This document shows positions 16,367 to 26,448 of a DNA stretch of 32,224 nt, one piece after another. Numbering within the stretch: the first letter of the stretch is position 1; each line of letters begins with the position of its first letter. The position numbers and the translations under genes are program-made. This stretch comes from Lysobacteraceae bacterium PS02065 (GTDB lineage: Bacteria > Pseudomonadota > Gammaproteobacteria > Xanthomonadales > Rhodanobacteraceae). The DNA lies in assembly GCA_029959555.1 (NCBI GenBank), contig JASCPI010000054.1, forward strand, positions 1 through 32,224. The letters run 5' to 3'. Below the pieces are notes generated by a model, which was not told the DNA's origin, made no database searches, and worked only from the letters and a program-made list of their open reading frames with translations.

Positions 16367-17521
16367 CTACGTCTGCGCCTTCGCCTCGGTTCCCTTGGCC
16401 CGCCACGCCGCGAGCACCTTCGCCTCGCGCTCGGCGTCGAGTCCCGCGCCGAGCTTGGCCTGGCGGTCGGCCGGCAGCGTGCGGAACCACGTCAGCGTGT
16501 CGGACGCGGTGGTCGCGAGCGGGCGGAACGTGAGGCCGGCCGTGACCGCGCGCGAGACGTCGCGCTGGCCGAAGCCGGCGGTGTCGCCCTGTGACGGGAT
16601 CCACGCCGGCATGTCGCGCCATGGAGCGACTTCCTGCGCGGCGAGGGCGTCGGTCGGGATCCAGTGCAGGCGCGCGCCGGCGGTCGTGGTGGCGCGGATG
16701 CCGTGCAGCATCGCGGCCATCGACAGCGTGTAGTCCGGGCCGGTCGCGTTGAACGTGCCGAAGGTGCGCGATTCGACGAGGCGTACGATCCACTCGCCGA
16801 GGTCGCGTGCGTCGATGACCTGCACGGGATCCTGGCCGTCACCCGGCGCGACGACGTCGCCGCCGCGATCGAGGCGCACCGGCCAATAGGTGAAGCGATC
16901 GGTCGGATCGTTCGGGCCGACGATGAGACCGGGACGCACGATCGTCGCGATACCCGGGAAGCGCTTGAGCGCCTCGCGCTCGCTCTCGGCCTTGAGCGGG
17001 CCGTACAGGCCCATGTCGGCGCGCAGCGTGTCGCGCGTCTCCTTCATCATGTCCTTGCCGGCGTAGCGCAGCGTCGCGGCGTCCTCGTTGGCGCCCGCGG
17101 TGTCGTTCTTCTCGTACACCGAGATCGTCGAGACGAACACGTACTGGCCGACCTTGCCCTTGAGCACCTTGCCCGCGTCGCGCACCCATGAGGGCAGGCT
17201 GGTCGGGTTGTCGATGCACACGTCCCACTCGCGGCCCTTGAGCGAGGCGAGGTCGCCCTTGTCGCGGTCGCCGGTCAGGTGCTCGACGCCGTCGGGCAGG
17301 TCGGCCTGACGCTGGCCGCGGTTGAACACGGTGACCTGGTGCCCGCGTGACACCGCGTAGCGCACCTGATACGGCCCGATGAAGCCGGTGCCACCGAGGA
17401 TCAGGATGCGCAGCGGGCGCTGGGCGGCCGGTGCGGCGAAGGTGGCGCCCGACGACAGGGCGAGGCCCGTGGCGCCGGCGAGTGCGCCGAGCTTGATAAG
17501 ATCACGTCGACTGATCGGCAT
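16367..17521 (-). CDS. Tat-exported NAD-dependent epimerase/dehydratase-like protein
   Basis: The product has 384 residues. The ATG at 17521 follows a GGAGGGAG ribosome binding site. A twin-arginine signal (SRRDLIKLGALAGATGLALS) covers residues 4-29. An extended-SDR Rossmann domain starts at about 38 with LILGGTGFIG, and VFNRGQRQ marks the NADP-binding side. STISVYEKND and YGPLKAESE provide the Ser/Thr and Tyr-x-x-x-Lys positions, and IVRPGLIVGPND is typical of the extended SDR core. Export through Tat fits a protein that folds around a nucleotide in the cytoplasm first. Substrate and pathway are unknown; relatives are annotated as epimerases or isoflavone-reductase-like. It is transcribed divergently from uup, with a 148-base gap. 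Confidence 0.85.
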   Translation of the reverse strand: MPISRRDLIKLGALAGATGLALSSGATFAAPAAQRPLRILILGGTGFIGPYQVRYAVSRGHQVTVFNRGQRQADLPDGVEHLTGDRDKGDLASLKGREWDVCIDNPTSLPSWVRDAGKVLKGKVGQYVFVSTISVYEKNDTAGANEDAATLRYAGKDMMKETRDTLRADMGLYGPLKAESEREALKRFPGIATIVRPGLIVGPNDPTDRFTYWPVRLDRGGDVVAPGDGQDPVQVIDARDLGEWIVRLVESRTFGTFNATGPDYTLSMAAMLHGIRATTTAGARLHWIPTDALAAQEVAPWRDMPAWIPSQGDTAGFGQRDVSRAVTAGLTFRPLATTASDTLTWFRTLPADRQAKLGAGLDAEREAKVLAAWRAKGTEAKAQT

Positions 17522-17669
17522 GGTGGCTCCCTCCCGTTCGCGCCGGAGGCACGGCTCCGGTCGCGTCGGCGCAGCATCCGTCGCGCCCGCGCGTCGCCAC
17601 AGTGCCATCCGTCCTCCCCACCTCCGGCACCCCGCGTGCCGTCCCGTTTCCCCCGATTCCGCGAGACCC

Positions 17670-19559
<1,890 letters not shown>

Positions 19560-19593
19560 CGTGCGGCGGCGCATCAAGGCGCCTTCGCGATCC

Positions 19594-19602
19594 TGCTACG
19601 CT
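19594..19602 (+). promoter_or_regulatory. Possible extended -10 promoter for the BamE-like/M28 pair
   Basis: TGCTACGCT (extended TG plus TACGCT) lies 31 bases before the ATG at 19633. No good -35 hexamer is seen 17 bases upstream. The same TACGCT hexamer stands before the glutathione peroxidase gene. Confidence 0.3.
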
Positions 19603-19632
19603 GCGCGACAGGGCAACCGTTCGGGAGGGCGT

Positions 19633-20103
19633 ATGCGTCAGGTCTTCGGGTGGGTGGTCGTCGCGTGCCTGGTCGTGCACGGCACGATGGCGGGTGCGCA
19701 AGGCATGGATCCTGCGGTCGAGAAGCGTTTGAAGGCGCTCGAGGCGCGCGTGCTCGAGCTCGAGAAGCGGCTGGAGGACAAGGTCTCAGCGCCCGTCGCG
19801 GCGACCCCGGCCGTCGCGCCCGCCGTACCGGCGGCACCCCAGGCACCGGTCGCGCCCGCAGCGGTCGCCGCGCCCGTTGCTCCGGCCGCCGTTGCGCCGC
19901 CGGCTCCGGTCATGCCGTCCGCCGCAGCCTGGGATCAGCTGCGCATCGGCATCGGCAAGGCGCAGGTGACGAAGACGCTCGGCAAGCCCGGCAAGCGCCG
20001 CGTCGGCACGATGTCGGAGGTCTGGTACTACCCCGACCTCGACGGCGGCAGCGTCGAGTTCGATCGCGACGGTCGTGTCGCGGGCTGGACCACGCCGGAG
20101 TGA
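19633..20103 (+). CDS. Small exported protein with coiled coil, Ala/Pro linker and BamE/SmpA-like C-terminus
   Basis: The product has 156 residues. The ATG at 19633 follows GGGAGGG. A signal peptide covers about the first 22 residues (VFGWVVVACLVVHGTMAGAQ). Then come a short charged coiled coil (EKRLKALEARVLELEKRLED), a low-complexity Ala/Pro/Val stretch of about 45 residues, and a compact C-terminal domain. That domain (LRIGIGKAQVTKTLGKPGKRR...EVWYYPDLDGGSVEFDRDGRVAGW) resembles the SmpA/OmlA/BamE fold: a turn before 'G-x-x-K-x-x-V-x-x-x-L-G-x-P', then a Trp/Tyr strand. No lipobox is present, so it is not a normal BamE lipoprotein. Its stop overlaps the M28 peptidase start, so the two are coupled. 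Function unknown; peptidoglycan or outer-membrane association is a guess. Confidence 0.75.
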   Translation: MRQVFGWVVVACLVVHGTMAGAQGMDPAVEKRLKALEARVLELEKRLEDKVSAPVAATPAVAPAVPAAPQAPVAPAAVAAPVAPAAVAPPAPVMPSAAAWDQLRIGIGKAQVTKTLGKPGKRRVGTMSEVWYYPDLDGGSVEFDRDGRVAGWTTPE

Positions 20104-21473
20104 AAAACCTGGCTCGGGCACACTGGGCGGCCGCCGCACTCGCGATCGTCGTCGCGGCACCGTGCGTGGCTGCGCCATCGCGGGCGGTGATCGTCGACAT
20201 CGAGAACGCCAGCGCACAGCAGGTCGAGGCCTGGCGTCACGCGCCGGGCGTCGAGAGCTGGGTCGAGCTCGGCCGCGAAATGCTGCTCGTCGGCGACACC
20301 GCGCGCATCGCGCAGGCGACCGGTCTCGGCCTGGCCATGCGCGACATAGGCGCCTACAGGATCGACGACCTCGTCCTGCACCTGCGCGGCTGCGCGGTCG
20401 ACGTGACGCCCGACGATCTGCTCGTGCACACGGGCGGGCGCTACGACCTGCTCGTGCGCCCGGATGCCGCGCGCCTCGCCACGCTCACGCACGCCGAGGC
20501 CGAAGGCCTGGACGAATGGATCGACGTCACGCCCGGCATGGTCGTCGCGCGTCAGTATCGCTTCGATCGGCCGGTCGCGCTGCCGGCCGACGAGCGCATC
20601 ACGCCGCTGGTCGCGCGCGTCGATCCCGCGCGCTGGTTTTCCGACGTCGAGACGCTCGCCGGCTGGAGCCGCTCGACGTTCTCGACCGAACTCGTTTCCG
20701 CACGGCAATGGATCGCTGCGCGCTTCGCGTCGCTGGGACTCGAGGTCAGCGAGCCGGCCTTCACGTTCACGTATCAGGGGACGCGTACGGCGAACAACGT
20801 CATGGGCGTCGTGCGCGGCCTGCAGCGGCCGGACGACTGGGTCATCGTCGGCGGCCACTACGACTCGCGCCAGCAGGACATCATGAATCCGGCGAATGCG
20901 CCCGGTGCGGACGACAACGCCTCGGGCTGCTCGGCCGTGCTCGAACTCGCGCGCCTCTTCACGCGTGCGCGGCCCGCGGCGACGATGATCTTCATGTGCT
21001 ACGCGGGCGAGGAGCAGAACCTGTTCGGCAGCAAGGCCCATGTACAGGCGCTCACGGCGGCGGGCGATCTCGGCAAGGTCAAGCTGGTGGCGACCCTCGA
21101 CATGATCGGCTGGTCGTCTTCGACCAACCTGTCGGCGGATCTCGACACGCTGTCGCCGTTCGTCGCGACGCGCAACCGATTCGCCGATGCCGCGCTCACA
21201 TACGTGCCGGGGCTGACACCCGTGGTCAGCACGATCGCGTGCTGTTCGGACCACATCCCCTATGCGCAGGCCGGCATCCCGGCCGTGCTGAGTATCCATG
21301 GCAACTGGCAGAGCTACGTGCATTACCACCGAACGACCGACACGCCGGCCAATCTCGGTGTGCATGCGCAGTCGATCGGCGGCGCGATTATGCGCATGAA
21401 CGTCGCGACGGTGGCCGGCGAGGCCGGCCCGATGGACCGCATCTTCGACGCGGGCCTCGAGACCGGCGAATAG
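20100..21473 (+). CDS. Exported M28-family zinc metallopeptidase
   Basis: The product has 457 residues. The start is GTG at 20100, overlapping the preceding stop as GTGA. It is chosen because it gives an intact signal peptide (ARAHWAAAALAIVVAAPCVAA). Residues about 30-180 form an N-terminal domain of unknown type. The M28 catalytic domain follows, with all zinc and catalytic positions visible: His253 in GGHYDSR, Asp271 in GADDNASG, Glu304-Glu305 in YAGEEQN, Asp334 in LDMIGW and a His near 410 in VHYHRTTDT. M28 enzymes are co-catalytic two-zinc aminopeptidases; this one acts outside the cytoplasm. Specificity is not predictable. It converges on the EF-hand gene with only 6 bases between stops. 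Confidence 0.88.
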   Translation: MKNLARAHWAAAALAIVVAAPCVAAPSRAVIVDIENASAQQVEAWRHAPGVESWVELGREMLLVGDTARIAQATGLGLAMRDIGAYRIDDLVLHLRGCAVDVTPDDLLVHTGGRYDLLVRPDAARLATLTHAEAEGLDEWIDVTPGMVVARQYRFDRPVALPADERITPLVARVDPARWFSDVETLAGWSRSTFSTELVSARQWIAARFASLGLEVSEPAFTFTYQGTRTANNVMGVVRGLQRPDDWVIVGGHYDSRQQDIMNPANAPGADDNASGCSAVLELARLFTRARPAATMIFMCYAGEEQNLFGSKAHVQALTAAGDLGKVKLVATLDMIGWSSSTNLSADLDTLSPFVATRNRFADAALTYVPGLTPVVSTIACCSDHIPYAQAGIPAVLSIHGNWQSYVHYHRTTDTPANLGVHAQSIGGAIMRMNVATVAGEAGPMDRIFDAGLETGE

Positions 21474-21479
21474 CGCTCA

Positions 21480-21800
21480 TCAGGGATTGGCCGTCCAGCG
21501 CTCGTACTCGCGCTTCGACACGCGCCCGTCGCGGTTCGCATCGGCCTTGATGAAGTCGTTGGCGAGAAGGGCGTAACCGGCCGCCTCGGATTCGCTGATC
21601 GAGCCGTTGCCGTCGGTGTCGAGCTGTTCGAACGCCGGTGCAGGGCCCGACGGCTTGTAGCCGGTATCGCCGTAGCGGACGATCAGATCCGCGCCGTTCT
21701 GCTGCGGATAGCGCGCCTCGCGCGGCGGCGACGACTGCGCGTACGTGGCCGTGCAGGCGAGCGCGAGGGCGGCGGCGAGGATGCCGTGGGTCGGTTTCAT
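21480..21800 (-). CDS. Exported EF-hand calcium-binding protein
   Basis: The product has 106 residues with a signal peptide (GILAAALALACTATYAQ). Two EF-hand loops are visible: DTDGNGSISESE (61-72) and DANRDGRVSKRE (87-98), both with Asp at positions 1, Asn/Asp at 3 and 5, and Glu at 12 (position 3 is Asn in loop 2). Calcium binding in the periplasm or outside is well supported; no enzymatic domain is attached. GGAG lies 6 bases before the ATG at 21800. It is divergent from the glutathione peroxidase gene, sharing a 106-base region, and convergent with the M28 peptidase gene. Confidence 0.85.
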   Translation of the reverse strand: MKPTHGILAAALALACTATYAQSSPPREARYPQQNGADLIVRYGDTGYKPSGPAPAFEQLDTDGNGSISESEAAGYALLANDFIKADANRDGRVSKREYERWTANP

Positions 21801-21874
21801 CGGGGGCTCCGTGGGCGGGAAACGCCACGATTCTCGGCCGCCGCGATTAACCGGGACCGAACGCGCCGATCGGG

Positions 21875-21880
21875 TACGCT
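21875..21880 (+). promoter_or_regulatory. Possible -10 element for the glutathione peroxidase gene
   Basis: TACGCT lies 26 bases before the ATG at 21907, at a plausible distance, followed by the GAGGAGGG ribosome binding site. No matching -35 is clear. Confidence 0.3.
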
Positions 21881-21906
21881 ACGCGCTTTGACGAGGAGGG
21901 TGGACG

Positions 21907-22389
21907 ATGACGACGGCTTACGATTTCACCGCGCGCGACATCGACGGCAACGACAAGCCGCTCGCCGATTTCAAGGGCGACGCGCTGCTCGTCGTCAACG
22001 TCGCCTCCAAATGCGGGTTCACGCCGCAATACACGGGGCTCGAGGCGCTGCAGAAGCGCTTCCACGCGCAGGGCTTCAACGTGCTCGGCTTCCCGTGCGA
22101 CCAGTTCGGCCACCAGGAGCCCGGCGACGAGGCCGAGATCCGCAACTTCTGCTCGCTGACCTACGACGTGAGCTTCCCGATGTTCTCGAAGGTCGACGTC
22201 AACGGTGCCGGTGCGCACCCGCTGTACCAGTGGCTCAAGAAGGAGAAGTCGGGCCTGCTGGGGATCGGTGCGATCAAGTGGAACTTCACCAAGTTCCTGG
22301 TCGGCCGCGACGGCAAGGTGCTGCGCCGCTACGCGCCGACCGACAAGCCCGAGGCGCTCGCCGACGACATCGCCACCGCGCTCGGTTGA
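21907..22389 (+). CDS. Glutathione peroxidase-family (thioredoxin-dependent type) peroxidase
   Basis: The product has 160 residues, the length of non-selenium bacterial GPx (BtuE/BsaA type). The peroxidatic Cys36 lies in NVASKCGFTPQY. The catalytic Gln70 is in DQFGHQEPG, and Trp125-Asn126 in IKWNFTKFLV complete the tetrad. Cys64 (FPCDQF) and Cys82 (NFCSLTY) offer a resolving cysteine, which suggests reduction by thioredoxin rather than glutathione. It reduces hydrogen or lipid peroxides in the cytoplasm; no signal peptide is seen. GAGGAGGG precedes the ATG by 6 bases. It converges on metQ with only 18 bases between stops and no terminator hairpin visible there. Confidence 0.93.
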   Translation: MTTAYDFTARDIDGNDKPLADFKGDALLVVNVASKCGFTPQYTGLEALQKRFHAQGFNVLGFPCDQFGHQEPGDEAEIRNFCSLTYDVSFPMFSKVDVNGAGAHPLYQWLKKEKSGLLGIGAIKWNFTKFLVGRDGKVLRRYAPTDKPEALADDIATALG

Positions 22390-22407
22390 GCGCGGCGTGA
22401 CGGGGGA

Positions 22408-23181
22408 TCAGAACGCCGGCAGGACCGCACCCTTGTAGGTGCGCTCGATGAAGGCCTTCACCTCGGGACTCGTCAGCGCCCTGGCGAGCTTGGCCACGGC
22501 AGGCGAGGCCGCGTTGTCGGAACGCGCGACGAGGTAGTTCACGTACGGCGAGTCGGCGCTCTCGATCGCGAGCGCGTCACGCGTCGGATCGAGCTTGGCG
22601 TCGAGCGCGTAGTTCGTGTTGATGAGGGCGAGGTCGACCTGGCCGAGGATGCGCGGCAGCGTCGCGGCCTCGAGCTCGCGGAACTTGAGCTTCTTCGGGT
22701 TCGCGGCGATGTCGCGCAGCGTCGACAGCGGGTTGGTCTTGTCCTTGAGCGTGATGACGCCGGCCTTGTCGAGCAGCAGCAGCGCGCGGCCGCCGTTGCT
22801 GGCCTCGTTCGGGATCGCGACGGTCGCGCCCTCGGGCAGGTCGGCCAGCGCCTTGTGCTTCGACGAGTAGGCGCCGAACGGCTCGATGTGCACGCCGGTG
22901 ACGGTGACGAGGTTGGTGCCCTTGCCCTTGTTGAATTCGTCGAGGTAGGGCTTGGTCTGGAAGTAGTTCGCGTCGAGGCGCTTCTCGGCGACCTGGATGT
23001 TCGGCTGCACGTAGTCGGTGAACACCTTGACGCGCAGGTCGACGCCCTCCGCGGCGAGCGCAGGCTTCACGAACGCGAGGATCTCCGCATGCGGCACGGC
23101 CGTCGCGGCGACATTGAGGGTTTCGGCGGCGTGCGCCGAGAACGGCAAGGCCAGGGCGAGCAGGGCGGTCGACAGCTTCAT
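22408..23181 (-). CDS. metQ: Methionine ABC transporter substrate-binding protein MetQ
   Basis: The product has 257 residues of the NlpA/MetQ family. AATAVPHAEILAFVKPALA, DYVQPNIQVAEKRLDANYFQ, GVHIEPFGAYSSKHK and LINTNYALDA are the family landmarks that build the methionine pocket. The signal (LSTALLALALPFSAHAAE) ends in an AHA-A cleavage site and has no cysteine, so this MetQ seems to be a soluble periplasmic protein rather than the usual lipoprotein. It is the last gene of metNIQ, 96 bases after metI, a gap longer than elsewhere in the operon. Only a weak ribosome binding site is seen. Confidence 0.93.
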   Translation of the reverse strand: MKLSTALLALALPFSAHAAETLNVAATAVPHAEILAFVKPALAAEGVDLRVKVFTDYVQPNIQVAEKRLDANYFQTKPYLDEFNKGKGTNLVTVTGVHIEPFGAYSSKHKALADLPEGATVAIPNEASNGGRALLLLDKAGVITLKDKTNPLSTLRDIAANPKKLKFRELEAATLPRILGQVDLALINTNYALDAKLDPTRDALAIESADSPYVNYLVARSDNAASPAVAKLARALTSPEVKAFIERTYKGAVLPAF

Positions 23182-23277
23182 GGGGGTTCCAGCGGTTCGG
23201 AGGGCGCGGATGGTCGCACCGATCGGAGGGGGCGGCTATTCCGTGTCGCCAGCAGCATATGACCGCCGCTCACATGC

Positions 23278-23946
23278 TCAGCGGCGGCTGACCTTGGCCA
23301 CGATGCGGTCGCCGACCATCTGCAGCACCTGCACGAGCACGAGCAGCAGCGCGACCGTGACCACCATGACGTCGGTCTGGAAGCGCTGGTAGCCGAAGCG
23401 CACGGCAAGGTCGCCAAGGCCGCCCGCGCCGATCACGCCGGCCATCGCCGTGTACGAGACCAGCGCGATCGCGGTCACCGTGATGCCGGCGACGATGCCG
23501 GGCAACGCTTCCGGCAGCAGGGCGCCGGTGACCACCTGGCGAGTCGTCGCGCCCATCGCCTGGCAGGCCTCGAGGATGCCGCGGTCGACTTCGCGCAGCG
23601 CCGTCTCGACGAGGCGCGCGAAGAACGGCGCGGTGCCGATGACGAGCGGCGGGATCGCGCCGGCCACGCCGAGCGACGTGCCGACCAGCGTCACCGTGAA
23701 CGGGATCATCACGATGAGCAGGATGATGAACGGCACCGAGCGCAGCACGTTGACGAGGAACGACAGCGCGAGATGCACGGCGCGCTGTTCGAGCAGCTGG
23801 CGCCGGCCGGTCAGGAACAGCAGCACGCCGAGCGGCAGGCCGAGCAGCACGCTCGCGGCGAGCGAGCCGCCGAGCATGAGCAGGGTGTCGAGCGTCGCCT
23901 GCGCGATCTCCTGCCAGTCGACGTTGGCGAACAAGGCGTCGTCCAT
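23278..23946 (-). CDS. metI: Methionine ABC transporter permease MetI
   Basis: The product has 222 residues with about five hydrophobic segments. It has the permease coupling loop EACQAMGATTRQVVTGALLPEALPGI (EAA motif), by which MetI docks on MetN. NVLRSVPFIILLIVMIP and SYTAMAGVIGAGGLGDLAVRFGYQRF are close to E. coli MetI. The start ATG shares one base with the metN stop (TGATG), so translation is coupled. It forms a homodimeric inner-membrane channel for L- and D-methionine. Confidence 0.94.
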   Translation of the reverse strand: MDDALFANVDWQEIAQATLDTLLMLGGSLAASVLLGLPLGVLLFLTGRRQLLEQRAVHLALSFLVNVLRSVPFIILLIVMIPFTVTLVGTSLGVAGAIPPLVIGTAPFFARLVETALREVDRGILEACQAMGATTRQVVTGALLPEALPGIVAGITVTAIALVSYTAMAGVIGAGGLGDLAVRFGYQRFQTDVMVVTVALLLVLVQVLQMVGDRIVAKVSRR

Positions 23947-24953
23947 CAGCGCACGACCTCCACGGTGACGTCGGCGGCGCCGAGCTCGCGCAGCGCGGCA
24001 TCGACGTCGCCGCCGCTGAAGGCGAGCGTGAGCTGGCCGTACGGCGTGTCCTTGATGCGGTCGATGCGTCCGGACAGGATGTTGAAATCGACGCCGCTCG
24101 CGCGCGCGACGCGGCCGAGCAGCGGAGCGTAGGTGGCTTCGCCACGGAAGGTCAGGCGCACGATGCGTCCGTCGGCACGGGCGAGATCCTCGCCGCGCTC
24201 GCCTTCGTCGACGTGCTCGGACTCGAGCACGAAGCGCCGCGTCGTCGCGTGCCGCGGATGCAGGAACACGTCGGCGACGGCACCGCTCTCGACCAGCCTT
24301 CCTGCATCGAGCACGGCGACGCGGTCGCAGACGCGGCGCACCACGTCCATTTCGTGCGTGATCAGCACGATGGTGAGGCCGAGTTCGCGGTTGAGCTCGG
24401 CCAGCAGGTGCAGCACCGAGGCCGTGGTCTGCGGATCGAGCGCGCTGGTGGCCTCGTCGCAGAGCAGCACCTTCGGATCGCAGGCCAGTGCGCGCGCGAT
24501 GCCGACGCGCTGCTTCTGGCCACCCGACAGCTGCGACGGGTACTTGCCGGCGTGCGCGGAAAGGCCGACGCGCTCAAGCAGCGCGGCGACGCGTGCGTCG
24601 ATCGCGGCGCGGTCGAGGCCGCCGGCGAGCCTGAGCGGGAACGCGACGTTCGCCGCGACCGTCTTCGACGACAGCAGGTTGAAGTGCTGGAAGATCATGC
24701 CGATGCGGCGGCGCAGTGCACGCAGGCGGTCGTCGTCGAGCGTGGTCACGTCCTCGCCGTCGACGACGAGCGAGCCGCCGCTCGCGCGCTCGATGCCGTT
24801 GATCAGGCGGATCAGCGTCGACTTGCCGGCGCCGGAATGACCGATGATGCCGAACACTTCGCCGGCGGAGATGTCGAGGTCGAGCGGGTGCAGCGCGGTG
24901 GTGCGGGCCGCGCCTTCGCCGTAGGCCTTGGAGACCGAGCGGAACGTGATCAT
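23946..24953 (-). CDS. metN: Methionine ABC transporter ATP-binding protein MetN
   Basis: The product has 335 residues. The Walker A GHSGAGKST is at 38-46, followed by the Q-loop IFQHFNLL, signature LSGGQKQR (142-149), Walker B KVLLCDEATSALD and H-loop ITHEMDVV. The C-terminal 75 residues (LTFRGEATYAPLLGRVARASGVDFNIL onward) are the NIL domain, which binds methionine and inhibits transport when internal methionine is high. The ATG at 24953 overlaps the C13 peptidase stop as ATGA, so metN translation is probably coupled to a gene not normally part of this transporter operon. The open frame upstream of 24953 is a shadow of the peptidase gene. Confidence 0.95.
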   Translation of the reverse strand: MITFRSVSKAYGEGAARTTALHPLDLDISAGEVFGIIGHSGAGKSTLIRLINGIERASGGSLVVDGEDVTTLDDDRLRALRRRIGMIFQHFNLLSSKTVAANVAFPLRLAGGLDRAAIDARVAALLERVGLSAHAGKYPSQLSGGQKQRVGIARALACDPKVLLCDEATSALDPQTTASVLHLLAELNRELGLTIVLITHEMDVVRRVCDRVAVLDAGRLVESGAVADVFLHPRHATTRRFVLESEHVDEGERGEDLARADGRIVRLTFRGEATYAPLLGRVARASGVDFNILSGRIDRIKDTPYGQLTLAFSGGDVDAALRELGAADVTVEVVR

Positions 24954-26446
24954 GGTTCGGAGTCGTCGCTGTCGGCCGGCGATGGACCGGCGTCGTCTGG
25001 AGTGGTTGTGGCCGGGGTGAACGGCACGGCGGGCGCGTCGGGTAGGGTCTTGCGCCAGCGCTCGAGCTTGCCCTCGATGCTCGTGGTGGTCGCGATCTGC
25101 GGCTCGGAAGGCGGTTCGAGCTTCGCCTCGGCCTCCCACGTCGCGACCGACTCGCGCGCGCGGGCGAAAGCCTCGGTGAACGAGGTCGTCGTGTTGAGCG
25201 CCTCGGCGAGGAAGGCCTTGCCGAAGAACGTGATGTCCGACGCCGAGCCGCATCCGAACGAGGTGCGGTCCGGGCGCGCCGCGGCGATGACGAGCGTGGA
25301 GTCGTCGCGCAGCGCATCGATGAAACCGCCCGAGTAGCACGCGTTCACGACCACGACCTTCCAGCGGATCGCCGGCACCGTGCGCAGCGCATCGGCGAGA
25401 TCGTCCGGCGAGACGGGGTTCAGCGCGAGAGGACCGAGTTCGACGTGCAGCTCGTGGTCGGCCGAACCGTGGCTCGTCAGGTAGACGAACAGGATGTCTT
25501 CGGCAGGATCCATCGCGCCGGCCAGCGATTCGAGCGTCCAGCGCAGGTTGGTCAGCGTGGCGAGCGGACGCGTATCGACCGTGGCCGCGCTGTTCTGCAG
25601 CACGATCGTGTGGCCGGCGGCACCGAAACGCGTGCCGAACAGCCGCTCGACATACTCGCTCTCGTTGCGGAACACGTTCTCGCTGCCGTCGCCCGCGAAG
25701 GCCACGACGTAGAGGTTGCTGCGCCCGACCGTACGCGGCGCGAGGGCGGCGATCGCCTCCTCGAGCAGGCGCGGCTGGTCGTACATGACGTACTCGGGAT
25801 CGAACGCCGGAGCATCATCGAGGTCGTCTTCGAAACCCGTGCGGGCGACGGTGTCGCCCTCGTCGGCCGCCTCGAGGCCGACCGAAGCCGCGGGACGCTC
25901 CGTGAACATCGGTGCGCCCGGCAGCCACCACCACACCGCAGCCGACACGGCATACGCGAGCAGGGCCGCCACGATCGCACGCCACACGCCGCTGCCGACG
26001 AGCCAGCGCGCGATCGTGAACAGCACGAACAGCCACCACGCGCTCGACAGCAGCTGCGCGCCGATCGCCAGCGCGATGTGGTCGCGGGTGTAGAGCCACG
26101 TCGAGAGATGGCCGAGGGGCCAGTGCACGAGCAGCGAGGTGCCGATCGTCGCGACGAGCGCGATGCCGGCGACGCCGACGAGCAGCGACTCCCTGCGTGC
26201 GACGCGCACCAGTACCCAAGCTGCCGCGAACGTCACCAGGGCGTCGGCGAGCGTCGTGACCACGCCGTACGGAAGGAACACGCGTGGCGCGTCCGTATCG
26301 ATCCACGCCGTCGCGATCGAGAGGGCGAGGTAGGCGAGGATCGCGCCGAGGAACAGCGTCGCCCGCTGCGTCGACGCGACGCCGCGCGGGCGCAGCAGCA
26401 GCGTCGCGAGCAGGCCGTCGCGGATGCCGGCGAGGGTGTTGCGCAC
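24950..26446 (-). CDS. Membrane-anchored peptidase C13 (legumain-like) family protein
   Basis: The product has 498 residues from the GTG at 26446, which comes 2 bases after the mtnC stop. Residues about 30-175 contain roughly five hydrophobic segments. A soluble acidic stretch (about 185-235) follows, then the C13/caspase-fold domain at about 243-440. Within it, YLTSHGSADHEL carries the catalytic His326 and VVVNACYSGGFID carries Cys370; each follows a hydrophobic strand as in legumain and GPI8. The C-terminus is Pro/Asp/Ser-rich and disordered. The gene overlaps metN by ATGA. Proteobacterial C13 proteins exist but are poorly characterised, and nothing in the sequence says what is cleaved. Co-expression with methionine salvage and uptake genes is the striking point. 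The domain could bind rather than cleave, though both residues are intact. Confidence 0.85.
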   Translation of the reverse strand: MRNTLAGIRDGLLATLLLRPRGVASTQRATLFLGAILAYLALSIATAWIDTDAPRVFLPYGVVTTLADALVTFAAAWVLVRVARRESLLVGVAGIALVATIGTSLLVHWPLGHLSTWLYTRDHIALAIGAQLLSSAWWLFVLFTIARWLVGSGVWRAIVAALLAYAVSAAVWWWLPGAPMFTERPAASVGLEAADEGDTVARTGFEDDLDDAPAFDPEYVMYDQPRLLEEAIAALAPRTVGRSNLYVVAFAGDGSENVFRNESEYVERLFGTRFGAAGHTIVLQNSAATVDTRPLATLTNLRWTLESLAGAMDPAEDILFVYLTSHGSADHELHVELGPLALNPVSPDDLADALRTVPAIRWKVVVVNACYSGGFIDALRDDSTLVIAAARPDRTSFGCGSASDITFFGKAFLAEALNTTTSFTEAFARARESVATWEAEAKLEPPSEPQIATTTSIEGKLERWRKTLPDAPAVPFTPATTTPDDAGPSPADSDDSEP

Positions 26447-26448
26447 GT

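Noticed and set aside
21474..21479. Bidirectional terminator between the M28 and EF-hand genes
   Set aside because: The convergent stops are only 6 bases apart and no hairpin is visible there.
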